Virus record (IMG/VR): IMGVR_UViG_3300049442_000285
Span: 1-42,576 of that record
DNA length: 42,576 nt
DNA from: a virus
Reading direction: 5' to 3' (one strand)
Positions 1 through 7,157 of this stretch are shown here, piece by piece (position 1 is the first letter of the stretch; each line of letters begins with the position of its first letter). The translations under genes were made by a program, and so were the position numbers. Under the pieces are notes generated by a model, which was not told the origin of the DNA, made no database searches, and saw only the letters and a list, made by a program, of their open reading frames with translations.

Positions 1-139
1 CCTGGACACCGCGGCGGCGGTCGCCGGCGACCGCTGCCAGGTGTCGCAGAAGGGTCCCGTCCGCCTGACGGTGACGAAGTCCACCAACTGGGCCGCCACC
101 GACGTCGGCGTCGCGGTCTACGGGTCGGACGGCAACACG
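1..139. repeat. Left copy of terminal direct repeat (circular overlap)
   Basis: These bases recur at 42438-42576. The only difference I find is position 13 (G) against 42450 (T), which is synonymous (Ala GCG/GCT). The repeat lies inside a gene and restores its reading frame, so it looks like the overlap of a circular assembly or terminal redundancy and not a biological long terminal repeat. Confidence 0.93.
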
Positions 140-262
140 TTCACGCTCACCGCGGCCTCGAACCAGCAGATCGGCAAGGTCGAGGAGATCGAGAGCGGCA
201 TCGGCACGACCACCGCGGTCGTGTGGGTGTATTTCGAGGGCGGCACGCGCCGGTCGATCTGA
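1..262 (+). CDS. Capsid decoration protein, 3' part (5' part at 42268-42576)
   Basis: This is the C-terminal part of a gene that starts with ATG at 42268. Joined through the terminal repeat the frame is unbroken and gives 143 residues. Here the frame begins at base 2 and ends at a stop at 260-262. The protein is small and beta-rich, with many Val, Thr and Gly and no Cys except near the junction. It lies directly after the major capsid protein, the position of lambda gpD-type cement proteins, so I infer it stabilises the capsid lattice. An internal ATG-like reading from position 41 is only a GTG inside the gene and not the true start. Confidence 0.8.
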   Translation, partial: LDTAAAVAGDRCQVSQKGPVRLTVTKSTNWAATDVGVAVYGSDGNTFTLTAASNQQIGKVEEIESGIGTTTAVVWVYFEGGTRRSI

Positions 263-265
263 TCT

Positions 266-565
266 ATGCGCGCCACTCTCACGCACCTGACCACCCGCAA
301 GGCGCTCGGCGTCGTCGAGCTGCCGGATGGCGTCGACGTCCCCGAGCTGGTGCGCGCCATGCGCAGCAACCAGCTCGTGGTGCATCCGGATCTGCCACCG
401 CGCGAGAAGCATCCGCCCGACTGGACGAAGCCGCCCGAAGGGGCCGCCGCCGCGGGCCCGACCACCGCGCTGCCCGGCGATCCGGCGGGGATGGTCGGCG
501 AGGCGCCTGTCGTCGCCGGCGCCCGCGGCGCGACTGCCCCCGGCCGCAAGGCCGGGGTGCGGTGA
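266..565 (+). CDS. Hypothetical virion-region protein, Pro/Ala-rich C-terminus
   Basis: A 99-residue protein whose ATG lies three bases after the decoration-protein stop. Residues 1-45 look folded, with a pattern of Val-Val-Glu-Leu, Val-Pro-Glu-Leu-Val and Leu-Val-Val-His. From about residue 45 the chain becomes Pro, Gly and Ala rich and is probably disordered. It sits between the decoration protein and the first connector-like gene, and its stop overlaps the GTG of the next gene (GTGA at 562). By position it could be a head-completion or connector accessory protein, but I recognise no family. Confidence 0.6.
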   Translation: MRATLTHLTTRKALGVVELPDGVDVPELVRAMRSNQLVVHPDLPPREKHPPDWTKPPEGAAAAGPTTALPGDPAGMVGEAPVVAGARGATAPGRKAGVR

Positions 566-918
566 CGCTGCGCGATGTCCTGCGCCGCCATGCCCGCGGG
601 CCGCTGACGCGGCTCGATCACTTCGGCGAGCTCGTGGACTTCAAGCAGGCCGGCGCCACCACCTGGCAGATCGGCGTGCACGCCGTCGTCGACCGCAAGG
701 GGCGCCAGGTGCACGAGCTCGGCGACCGTCGCCTCGAGCTGCTGACCGCGTTGCTGTGGGTGCCGGCCGACGCCGCCGCGGTGGCCGGCATTCCCAGTCC
801 CCAGAACGGCGCCCGGTTCCGGTTCGCCATGGATCTCGGCGGCGCCATCGTCGAGACCCGCTGGCAGCGCACCCTCGAGGTCGATGAGGGTGGCTATCAG
901 CTGGAGGTCGTCGCGTGA
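562..918 (+). CDS. Probable head-tail connector / completion protein
   Basis: 118 residues. The GTG at 562 overlaps the preceding stop, which decides the start; an in-frame ATG at 223 lies inside upstream genes and is rejected. The sequence alternates strands and short helices, with Glu-Leu-Gly-Asp-Arg-Arg around residues 53-58 and a beta-rich C-terminal half. It lies between the decoration protein and a tail-completion-like gene, the place where head-tail joining proteins are encoded in lambda-type siphoviruses. Its own stop overlaps the GTG at 915. The function is positional inference. Confidence 0.6.
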   Translation: MTLRDVLRRHARGPLTRLDHFGELVDFKQAGATTWQIGVHAVVDRKGRQVHELGDRRLELLTALLWVPADAAAVAGIPSPQNGARFRFAMDLGGAIVETRWQRTLEVDEGGYQLEVVA

Positions 919-1691
919 CGTCCTTCGCCGCGCCGACGGGGATCGGCACCGCCAGGGCGCTGGTTGTCAGCGTCGATCCAACCCAACTGCAGCGGGTCAG
1001 CGCGGCGTTCCCGTCCCTGCTGTACTTCTGGATGCGGAACTACCTCGGGAGCGTGTTCGGCAAGCATCGCCAGCAGTGGCTGCGGAACAAGGGCATCAAG
1101 TTCGGCCGCGCGTCCGCCGCCAGCCGCGCGATCAAGGTCTGGGGCGTGAACGAGGGCCCTGAGCAGCCGCGTGACAATGAGGTGGTCTATCACGTGAAGC
1201 CGGTGGAGGTGCGGCTCGATCAACACCAGGCCGAGTACGCGCTGCGCAAGGAGTTGCAGGCGGTCGCATTCACCGGCTCGATTCCGCTCGCGGTGCACGA
1301 GTTCGGCGCCACGATCCGATCGCGCGGCAAGTGGATGGCGATCCCGCTGACGCGGGCGACGAAGGGACAGGACGCTTCTGGCCGCACGCCGCGGAAATGG
1401 CTCCAGAACAACCCCGGGAAGACACTGGTGTTCCACCAGGCGAAGGGCGGCTCGGCCTTGCTGCTCGCGAAGGTGAAGCAGAAGCGCAGCGGCGCCGGCC
1501 GGCCGAAGAAGGGTGAAGCGCCACCTCCCCAGCGCCTCGAGCGGCGCTTCCTGCTGGTCAAGCAGGTGCGCAATCCGCCGACGCTGCACATGTACGACAC
1601 CTGGGAGCAGCTGTCCGGTTTCCGTGGGCAGGCATTCGCCCAGGCCTGCGACCGCATCATCCGGCAGGCGGCGCAGGGGAAGCGGGAGTGA
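915..1691 (+). CDS. Neck/tail-completion protein (DUF6441-like, tentative)
   Basis: 258 residues, GTG start coupled to the upstream stop. The N-terminal 70 residues contain aromatic-rich helices (Leu-Tyr-Phe-Trp, Phe-Gly-Lys-His). The middle is basic, and residues 190-215 form a Lys/Arg/Pro-rich linker. Size, basic character and position between connector and tail-terminator genes fit the minor tail or neck proteins grouped as DUF6441, related in role to lambda gpZ or HK97 gp10. This assignment rests on order and general composition and not on a diagnostic motif. Confidence 0.55.
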   Translation: MTSFAAPTGIGTARALVVSVDPTQLQRVSAAFPSLLYFWMRNYLGSVFGKHRQQWLRNKGIKFGRASAASRAIKVWGVNEGPEQPRDNEVVYHVKPVEVRLDQHQAEYALRKELQAVAFTGSIPLAVHEFGATIRSRGKWMAIPLTRATKGQDASGRTPRKWLQNNPGKTLVFHQAKGGSALLLAKVKQKRSGAGRPKKGEAPPPQRLERRFLLVKQVRNPPTLHMYDTWEQLSGFRGQAFAQACDRIIRQAAQGKRE

Positions 1692-1694
1692 CCC

Positions 1695-2162
1695 ATGGCG
1701 AACGTCGCGATCCGCAACCAGATCCTCGACGAGCTGCTTGGCAAGGCGCAGGAGGCGCTGCTGCCGCCGTGGTCGGTGCAGGAGGTTGAGCCTGGCGATG
1801 ACACCGCCGTCGGCGCGCGCATCCTGTGGCTCACCAATGCGGGCGAGGACGTGGTGAACCGCGATAGCATGACCGAGACCAAGGACCTGCGGATCGACGC
1901 GGTGATCCAGTTCGGTCACGAGGATGCTGGCTCTGGCGAAGGGCCGGTGCACCACGAGGCCGACCTGGTCGCGCAGGTCGAGGCCGCATTGGTCGGCGGC
2001 GCCCGCGGCGTCACCTATGACGACCTGCAGGAGGACAGCTGGGCGCCGATCGTCCCGCAGGACGGCGTCACCCGGTCATACGGCCGCGTGTTGGTCAAGT
2101 TCCGCGCCCGCTACCGGCACAACGTCGGCGATCCCTACCACTTCACGCAGGTGGGGTCATGA
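1695..2162 (+). CDS. Probable tail terminator protein (gpU-like role)
   Basis: 155 residues with ATG three bases after the upstream stop; a short purine-rich run (GGGGAAGCGGGAG) precedes it. The N-terminus is a helix with an isoleucine/leucine heptad (Ile-Arg-Asn-Gln-Ile-Leu-Asp-Glu-Leu-Leu), followed by strands and a C-terminal strand (Gly-Arg-Val-Leu-Val-Lys-Phe-Arg-Ala-Arg-Tyr). This alpha-beta layout and length match siphovirus tail terminators, which cap the tail tube and join it to the head. The next gene overlaps it by an ATGA junction. Family assignment is from fold pattern and position. Confidence 0.55.
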   Translation: MANVAIRNQILDELLGKAQEALLPPWSVQEVEPGDDTAVGARILWLTNAGEDVVNRDSMTETKDLRIDAVIQFGHEDAGSGEGPVHHEADLVAQVEAALVGGARGVTYDDLQEDSWAPIVPQDGVTRSYGRVLVKFRARYRHNVGDPYHFTQVGS

Positions 2163-2533
2163 CGCTGGCCTGGCCGCAGATCCCGGTCGGCCAGATGCCT
2201 GGCGAGGCGCTGCCGCCGCCGACCAGCTGGTCGCGGACCGACGGTCTGTCCACGCGAGTCGACGGGCAGGGCAGTGCGCCGCTGCTCGGCCGCGATGCCG
2301 ATCCGAACGTTCGCGAGGAGACCTGGGAGATGTCCTGGGACGGCATCGGCCTCGACGTCGCGGCATCGATCCGCGCGCACTTCCGCGATTGGCGCGGCCA
2401 GTTCTCCTGGCGCAACCCGGAGACCGGCGCCGTCGAGGCCTGGCGCCATGCGGCGCCGCCCAGCATCAACTTCGCGAGCGCGACGTCGGCGAGCGCGCGC
2501 GCCACCCTGATCCGGCTCGCCGCACGCGAATGA
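2159..2533 (+). CDS. Minor tail-region protein of unknown function
   Basis: 124 residues, ATG overlapping the tail-terminator stop. The chain is rich in Pro and Trp (Trp-Pro, Trp-Ser, Trp-Glu, Trp-Asp, Trp-Arg) and has a Trp-Arg-Asn-Pro-Glu-Thr-Gly motif near residue 82. The segment around residues 48-85 recalls the C-terminal part of phage minor tail proteins that end in an aromatic, strand-rich block. It lies just before the tail tube gene. I cannot name a family. Confidence 0.55.
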   Translation: MTLAWPQIPVGQMPGEALPPPTSWSRTDGLSTRVDGQGSAPLLGRDADPNVREETWEMSWDGIGLDVAASIRAHFRDWRGQFSWRNPETGAVEAWRHAAPPSINFASATSASARATLIRLAARE

Positions 2534-2543
2534 GGAGAAACCC

Positions 2544-3983
2544 ATGCTGAAGCGCATCCAGCAGATCACGACCAAGATCGAGCCCACCGACGGCGCGCTC
2601 GCGACGATGACCGGCGCCGACGCGGTGCAGGTCTACGACCCGACGGCGCCCGTCGACGACGTCGCGTTCCTCGACCGCGTGCCGGCATCGCCGTCGCTGT
2701 CGCGCACCAACGCGCCGCCGGGCCTCACGACCCGCGCCCAGACCTGGAAGGAGGACTTCCGCGGCTCTGGCGCGATCGGCACGGCGCCGTCCTTCGGTCG
2801 CACGCTGCGCGCCGGCGGCATGCAGGAGAACCAGCTGATCCGGATCACGTTCACCACCGGCACCAGCACGAAGCGGTTCCAGATCGGCGAGAGCGTGACG
2901 CAGTCGGGCGGCAAGCGCGGCATCTGCCTCACCGATCAGAAGGGCGCCGCCGGGGACATCGTCGTCTACGTGATCGACGCGCCGTCGGCGTTCACGACCG
3001 GCACCCTCACGGGCGACCAGGGCGGCCAATCCGTGACGGTGACCGTGGTGTCGCTGACGAACGAGGGCTTCGGCTACGGCCCCGATTCGCTGCGCCTCAT
3101 CCAATGGAGCTCGGCGGCCTGGACGCCGTCGAACCCGGCGGCGGTCGGCATCATCCTCAAGGTGATCAGCGGCGGCTTCGTGGTCGGCGCGATCCAGGTC
3201 GTGGCACTCGGACCGGCGAGCTCCTGGGTGTCGGGTGTCACCGGTTCGCTGCTGTGGGGCACGGCGCTCAGCGGCAACACGCTGGACGACGGCGCCGGCA
3301 ACACCACGACGCTGTCAGCCGACCCGACGCAGCTGCGCACGCCGTCGCTGTCGATCGGCCACAACCTCGACGGGTTCCTGCGCCAGACCTCTGGCGCCCG
3401 CATCGAGTGGTCGCTCGAGGGCAACGGCGGCGAACCGCTGGTGTTCGCCATGAACGCGCGCGGCCGCCCGGCGGGCAAGTCGGCGGCGCTGACGTTGTCG
3501 ACCTCCGGCCTCAACGCGATCCGCAGCCCGCGGTTGTTTGGCGCGTTCTGCGGCGTCGGTTACCTGGGCCAGTTCTATCGCTTCCCGGTGAAGTCGGTGA
3601 AGGTCTCGCCCAACAACAAGCTGGTGAACCGCCTGGATGCGAACCAGAGCGGCGGCTTGCTGTCGGTGCAGATCGCCGATCGCGAGCCGACGATCATCGT
3701 CGAGTTCGACCAGGTCGGCATGGCGTTCGACTGGATCAGCCGCCGGGACAATGAGGAGAACATCAGCTTCGGCTGCATGCTCGGCGGCGACGGCACCGGC
3801 ACCTATGCCGGCCGCACGACGTCGCCGTCGGTGGCGCGCACGATGATCATCGCGGCGCCCAACTGCCAGGTGGCCGAGTGCCCGGACGGCGACCAGGACG
3901 GCTACGCCACCGTGCAGGTGACGCTGAAGCCGCGCTACCTGCGTGACGCCGGCGACGACGACCTCGTGCTGGCGATGATCTGA
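2544..3983 (+). CDS. Major tail tube protein with inserted domain
   Basis: 479 residues. The ATG has a GAGGAG Shine-Dalgarno site about 8 bases upstream. The gene sits where lambda V lies, between tail terminator and tail chaperones, and is the only large non-enzymatic protein there, so it most likely forms the tail tube. It is longer than a usual tube protein (150-250 residues). Residues about 95-200 look like an insertion with Gly/Thr-rich strands and a Phe-x-Ile-Gly-Glu-Ser pattern, also seen in the esterase-like protein at 34707. The C-terminal half (residues 270-479) is the likely tube fold, with a Ser-Val-Lys-Val-Ser-Pro-Asn-Asn-Lys-Leu-Val-Asn-Arg stretch typical of such tubes. Confidence 0.68.
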   Translation: MLKRIQQITTKIEPTDGALATMTGADAVQVYDPTAPVDDVAFLDRVPASPSLSRTNAPPGLTTRAQTWKEDFRGSGAIGTAPSFGRTLRAGGMQENQLIRITFTTGTSTKRFQIGESVTQSGGKRGICLTDQKGAAGDIVVYVIDAPSAFTTGTLTGDQGGQSVTVTVVSLTNEGFGYGPDSLRLIQWSSAAWTPSNPAAVGIILKVISGGFVVGAIQVVALGPASSWVSGVTGSLLWGTALSGNTLDDGAGNTTTLSADPTQLRTPSLSIGHNLDGFLRQTSGARIEWSLEGNGGEPLVFAMNARGRPAGKSAALTLSTSGLNAIRSPRLFGAFCGVGYLGQFYRFPVKSVKVSPNNKLVNRLDANQSGGLLSVQIADREPTIIVEFDQVGMAFDWISRRDNEENISFGCMLGGDGTGTYAGRTTSPSVARTMIIAAPNCQVAECPDGDQDGYATVQVTLKPRYLRDAGDDDLVLAMI

Positions 3984-3993
3984 TCCTGCAGGG

Positions 3994-4028
3994 TCGCGGG
4001 GGAGGTCGCGGCCGCGCCGCCCCCGCGA
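3994..4028 (+). terminator. GC-rich hairpin between tail tube and chaperone genes
   Basis: A perfect 9-bp stem (TCGCGGGGG at 3994-4002, CCCCCGCGA at 4020-4028) encloses a 17-base loop that holds its own CGCGGCCGCG palindrome. There is no following T tract. It lies in the 80-base gap after the highly expressed tube gene. It may attenuate transcription or protect the upstream mRNA end. Confidence 0.55.
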
Positions 4029-4063
4029 GGCCTTCATCGCGCGCGGCCGCGATCGAGAATCCC

Positions 4064-4387
4064 ATGGAAGAGAACACCACCGATCCCCAGCCGGCAGCGC
4101 CGACCCCCGATCCCGCGCCGCCGGCGCTCGAGGGGCCACCTGCCGCGGTCCCGGTCCCGTTGTCGAGCCCGAGTCGCGAGGAGTTGCGCGAGTTCGCGCT
4201 GTCCTTCGACGACGTGCAGCTGCCGCCGCATCTGGCCGAGGTGTTCGCGCCCTTCGCCGAGTGCGCCAAGCGCACATTCGACAGGCTTCACGAGACCAAG
4301 CGGCCAGAGAGCCTGCAGCACGCGCTGATCAACATCTTCACCGCATCCAAGCACGCACTCGCCGCCGCCGGCGCGGACGAGAACTGA
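4064..4387 (+). CDS. Putative tail assembly chaperone, N-terminal type
   Basis: 107 residues. The first 40 are Pro/Ala/Thr rich and probably disordered. Residues 45-107 are helical and acidic (Glu-Glu-Leu-Arg-Glu-Phe-Ala-Leu, then Ala-Lys-Arg-Thr-Phe-Asp-Arg-Leu-His). It lies between tail tube and tape measure, where tail assembly chaperones (lambda gpG/gpGT) are always encoded. The stop is UGA followed by C. The next gene starts three bases later in the same frame with TTG and no ribosome site, so readthrough or re-initiation may link them. Confidence 0.55.
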   Translation: MEENTTDPQPAAPTPDPAPPALEGPPAAVPVPLSSPSREELREFALSFDDVQLPPHLAEVFAPFAECAKRTFDRLHETKRPESLQHALINIFTASKHALAAAGADEN

Positions 4388-4390
4388 CCC

Positions 4391-4807
4391 TTGGCCGTCG
4401 CCCTCACGATCAAGGAGGCTCGGGCCTATGTGACCCCCGAGGACCAGGCGTTGCCGAAGGAGCGGCAGACGACCTGGTGGCTGCGCGCGTTGCCCTACGC
4501 CTGCCGCATGCTGCTGATGCGGCAGTTCGGCGGCCGCGCGCGCGGCGGCAAGCTCGAGCTGTCGGCCGAGGAGGACGTCGAGCTGATGGCGATGGCGCTG
4601 CGGCTGTGCCTCGTCGGTGTCGACAACCTGGTCGGCGAGGACGGCACCGTGGTGCCGTTCGAACAGGAGGATCTGCGGCTCGCCGGCGAGACGTTCCGCG
4701 TGCCGACCCCGGCCTTCCTCAATCGCCTCGACATGGTGACGCGGCTTCGCGTCTCCACCGCGGCGCTCGATCACCAGTTCCTGGGAGCCGATGACCGCCG
4801 GGGCTGA
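4391..4807 (+). CDS. Putative tail assembly chaperone, second component
   Basis: 138 residues if TTG at 4391 is used; no Shine-Dalgarno site precedes it. It is in the same frame as the upstream gene and separated from it by a single UGA. The sequence is helical, with Trp-Trp-Leu-Arg-Ala-Leu-Pro near residue 30, an acidic helix Ser-Ala-Glu-Glu-Asp-Val-Glu around 56-64, and a Phe-Arg-Val-Pro-Thr-Pro-Ala-Phe-Leu segment near 103. Position before the tape measure supports a chaperone role in tail assembly. An upstream extension by stop-codon readthrough is possible. Confidence 0.55.
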   Translation: MAVALTIKEARAYVTPEDQALPKERQTTWWLRALPYACRMLLMRQFGGRARGGKLELSAEEDVELMAMALRLCLVGVDNLVGEDGTVVPFEQEDLRLAGETFRVPTPAFLNRLDMVTRLRVSTAALDHQFLGADDRRG

Positions 4808-4821
4808 CTATCGCCGCCGCC

Positions 4822-5214
4822 ATGCAGTTCGGCGACGGGTGGCAGCAGGACTGCAGAGTCTGCTGCGCCGGCACGGCGGCGGCGTCGAAGGCGCGCGCGG
4901 AGTGGGGATGCGACGTCGACGCTCCCACACCGCAGTTCGAGCTGCCGTGCGACGAATGCGGCGGCCGGCTCGACGAGTGTGCTGCTTGCGGTGGCTCGGG
5001 CCGGCTGCAGTTCCATCGCTGCCCGAACAGCTTCGTGCTGCCCGAGCACCTGGCGGCCTGCCGGGCACTGCGCATGACCGAGCTCGGCATGCTGCCGGGC
5101 CCGGGCGGATGGGCGGACCAGCCCGGCACGCTGGTCGACGCGATACAGCTGCTCCGGCCGCTGGCGGCCGCGCACGAGGAAGCGGCGCGGCAGCGGCGCG
5201 GGAAGAGCAGGTGA
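4822..5214 (+). CDS. Cys-rich protein with DnaJ-like zinc motif, before tape measure
   Basis: 130 residues. Cys11, Cys14, Cys15 and Cys30 form one cluster. Cys43/Cys46 and Cys53/Cys56, in the form Cys-x2-Cys-Gly-Gly and Cys-x2-Cys-Gly-Gly-Ser-Gly, resemble the CxxCxGxG zinc module of DnaJ; Cys67 follows. The C-terminal half is helical. It overlaps no neighbour and lacks a clear ribosome site. The frame is -1 relative to the previous gene, but the shared open window (4795-4807) contains no good slippery heptamer, so a lambda-G/T-style frameshift is not supported. It may be a zinc-bound co-chaperone in tail assembly. Confidence 0.6.
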   Translation: MQFGDGWQQDCRVCCAGTAAASKARAEWGCDVDAPTPQFELPCDECGGRLDECAACGGSGRLQFHRCPNSFVLPEHLAACRALRMTELGMLPGPGGWADQPGTLVDAIQLLRPLAAAHEEAARQRRGKSR

Positions 5215-5218
5215 GCCG

Positions 5219-7156
5219 ATGACCAGCGGCGGCTCCGAGCAACGGCTACTCGAGATCAAGGCGCTGTTCAACGACGCCGCGACGGCGGCGTTCAAGCGCA
5301 TGGAGCAGCAGGCGACGAAGTCGGCCGGCAGCGTCGGCAAGGCGTTCGCCGACGCTGCCAAGAACGTCTCCAAGTTCGTCAGCAATGCGCTGTCGACCGC
5401 TGCCGGCGTCGCTCTCGAGCGTGCTTTCGAGGGCGCGCTGCACCTGGCGAGGGAGTTCGCCGGGATGGTGGTCGATTCGGCCGAGAAGCTCAGCCACCTG
5501 GGCCGCGTCGCCGACGAACTCGGCACCAGCACCGAGGCGCTGGGGGCGCTGGTCGAGAAGGCTGAGCAGCTCGGCCTGTCGATCGATGACGTCGCCACCG
5601 CCCAGAAGCACTTCCAGGTCGCGGTGGGCGAGGCTGCCGAGGGCAGCAAGCAGCAAGCGATCGCGCTCGACAAGCTCGGGCTGTCGGCGCGCGACTTCGC
5701 GGACGGCCAAATCGATGTCATCGATGCGCTGGCCCGCGTCGCCGACGGCATGCACGGCGTGCAATCGCAGGCCGAGCGCACGCGGATCCTGGTCGAGCTG
5801 TTCGGCCGCGAAGGCCAGCGGCTGGCGCCGCTGCTGAAGGAGGGCGGAGACGCCGTCCGCAGGCTCGCCGAAGAGGCGCGCTCTGCCGGCACCGTGTTCT
5901 CGCGCGATGAAATCCAGAAGGTGCAGGACATGCAGGCCGCCTGGGTGCGGCTGCAGCAGACGATCGAGGCTTTCGCCGCCCGGCTGCTTATCGAGGTGGC
6001 GCCCCTGGTGCAGCACCTGCTCGACGGCATGGTCGAGACTCTGCACAAGCACGCGCCAGAGATCCGCGATGCGCTGTTCGACGTGGCGGACGCGCTGGTG
6101 AGCTTCGCCGAGATCGCGACCAAGGTCGTCGAGAAGGTGCACGACCTGTTCGAGTCGCTGACTTCGCGATTCAACACGACCGTGCTCGGGTGGAAGGTCA
6201 TCCTCGCCGAGCTGACGCGGATCAATTTCGAGATCTTCGGCGGCTCCCCCGCGGCCACGCAGAAGGCCCAGGAGCACGCGGCCGAGCTGCAGTCGCAGCT
6301 GCGGGTCATGGAGCAGGCCGTGAACGACTACGGGAAAGCGGTCGAGTTCACGACCAAGGAGCAGGACGAGTTCTTCGCCAAAATACATGCCGGCATCGCC
6401 GCGTCGCGCGCGGCATTACAGCGCCAGACCGGCGAAGGCGTCCCGCTCGGGCCTCCGGCGCCTGAATCGAAAACGGATGGCTTGAAGAAGGGCGCCGAGC
6501 AGGCCGACCGAGCGTTCGACAACCTGTCCGAGGGCATTACGCATGCGTCGGTCGCATGGACCGACTGGAACAAGGCGGCATTCGATGCCGGCGAGGCGCT
6601 GGTGAACGGGCCGCTCACCGCGTTCCAGGACAACCTCGCCGCAGTGATCTCACACACGAAGTCGGCGAAGCAGGCCTTCCACGACTTCGGCCAGGCGACG
6701 ATCCAGGTGCTGGCGCAGGTGATCGCGCGATTGATCACCGTGCGGATCCTGTCGGCGATCTTCGGCGCCGGCAATGTGAACATCCAAGGGCCAACTGGCG
6801 GCTCCGTCCTGCGCGCGAAGGGCGGAGTCGACCCCGGTGGCGTCGAGAGCCTGATGCCGATCCGCCGGATGGCGATGGGCGGCGTGGTGCGTGGCCCGCA
6901 CCTGGCGATCCTCGGCGAGGGCAGCGCGCCGGCCGAGGCCTTCGTGCCGTTGCCCGATGGCCGGCGGATCCAGGTCGACATGCGCAACTTCCGCGGTGGC
7001 GGCGGCGGCGACACGCACGTCTACATCCAGGCCTGGGATGGCCAGGACGTCGTGCGCGTCCTGTCGAAGCACCGTGGCCTGCTGCGAGCGTTCGCGCAGC
7101 AGGACCTGCAGGAGCGGAACGCGGTCCGCCAGGGCGTGCAGCAGGTGAGGCGCTGA
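5219..7156 (+). CDS. Tape measure protein
   Basis: 645 residues, mostly long amphipathic helices (residues 1-420) with Ala/Glu/Lys-rich coiled-coil character. Two hydrophobic stretches lie around residues 55-75 and 495-520 (Thr-Ile-Gln-Val-Leu-Ala-Gln-Val-Ile-Ala-Arg-Leu). The C-terminal part carries the block Gly-Gly-Val-Val-Arg-Gly-Pro, Gly-Glu-Gly-Ser-Ala-Pro-Ala-Glu-Ala-Phe-Val-Pro-Leu (residues 558-580), typical of lambda-gpH-type tape measures. It sets tail length: at about 0.15 nm per residue the tail would be near 95-100 nm. It follows the chaperone genes and precedes the M-like gene, as in lambda. Confidence 0.88.
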   Translation: MTSGGSEQRLLEIKALFNDAATAAFKRMEQQATKSAGSVGKAFADAAKNVSKFVSNALSTAAGVALERAFEGALHLAREFAGMVVDSAEKLSHLGRVADELGTSTEALGALVEKAEQLGLSIDDVATAQKHFQVAVGEAAEGSKQQAIALDKLGLSARDFADGQIDVIDALARVADGMHGVQSQAERTRILVELFGREGQRLAPLLKEGGDAVRRLAEEARSAGTVFSRDEIQKVQDMQAAWVRLQQTIEAFAARLLIEVAPLVQHLLDGMVETLHKHAPEIRDALFDVADALVSFAEIATKVVEKVHDLFESLTSRFNTTVLGWKVILAELTRINFEIFGGSPAATQKAQEHAAELQSQLRVMEQAVNDYGKAVEFTTKEQDEFFAKIHAGIAASRAALQRQTGEGVPLGPPAPESKTDGLKKGAEQADRAFDNLSEGITHASVAWTDWNKAAFDAGEALVNGPLTAFQDNLAAVISHTKSAKQAFHDFGQATIQVLAQVIARLITVRILSAIFGAGNVNIQGPTGGSVLRAKGGVDPGGVESLMPIRRMAMGGVVRGPHLAILGEGSAPAEAFVPLPDGRRIQVDMRNFRGGGGGDTHVYIQAWDGQDVVRVLSKHRGLLRAFAQQDLQERNAVRQGVQQVRR

Positions 7157-7157
7157 C

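Noticed and set aside
1-139. Biological long terminal repeat
   Set aside because: It splits a gene whose frame is restored exactly by joining the ends, which is the mark of a cut circle.
897-1955. Long minus-strand open frames across the tail and head genes (also 7224-9077, 10764-12368, 39195-42161)
   Set aside because: High-GC shadow frames opposite well-supported genes; Arg/Ala/His-rich with no domains or ribosome sites.
4795-4807. Programmed -1 frameshift into the Cys-rich gene at 4822
   Set aside because: The frame relation is right, but the 13-base shared window has no X-XXY-YYZ heptamer.
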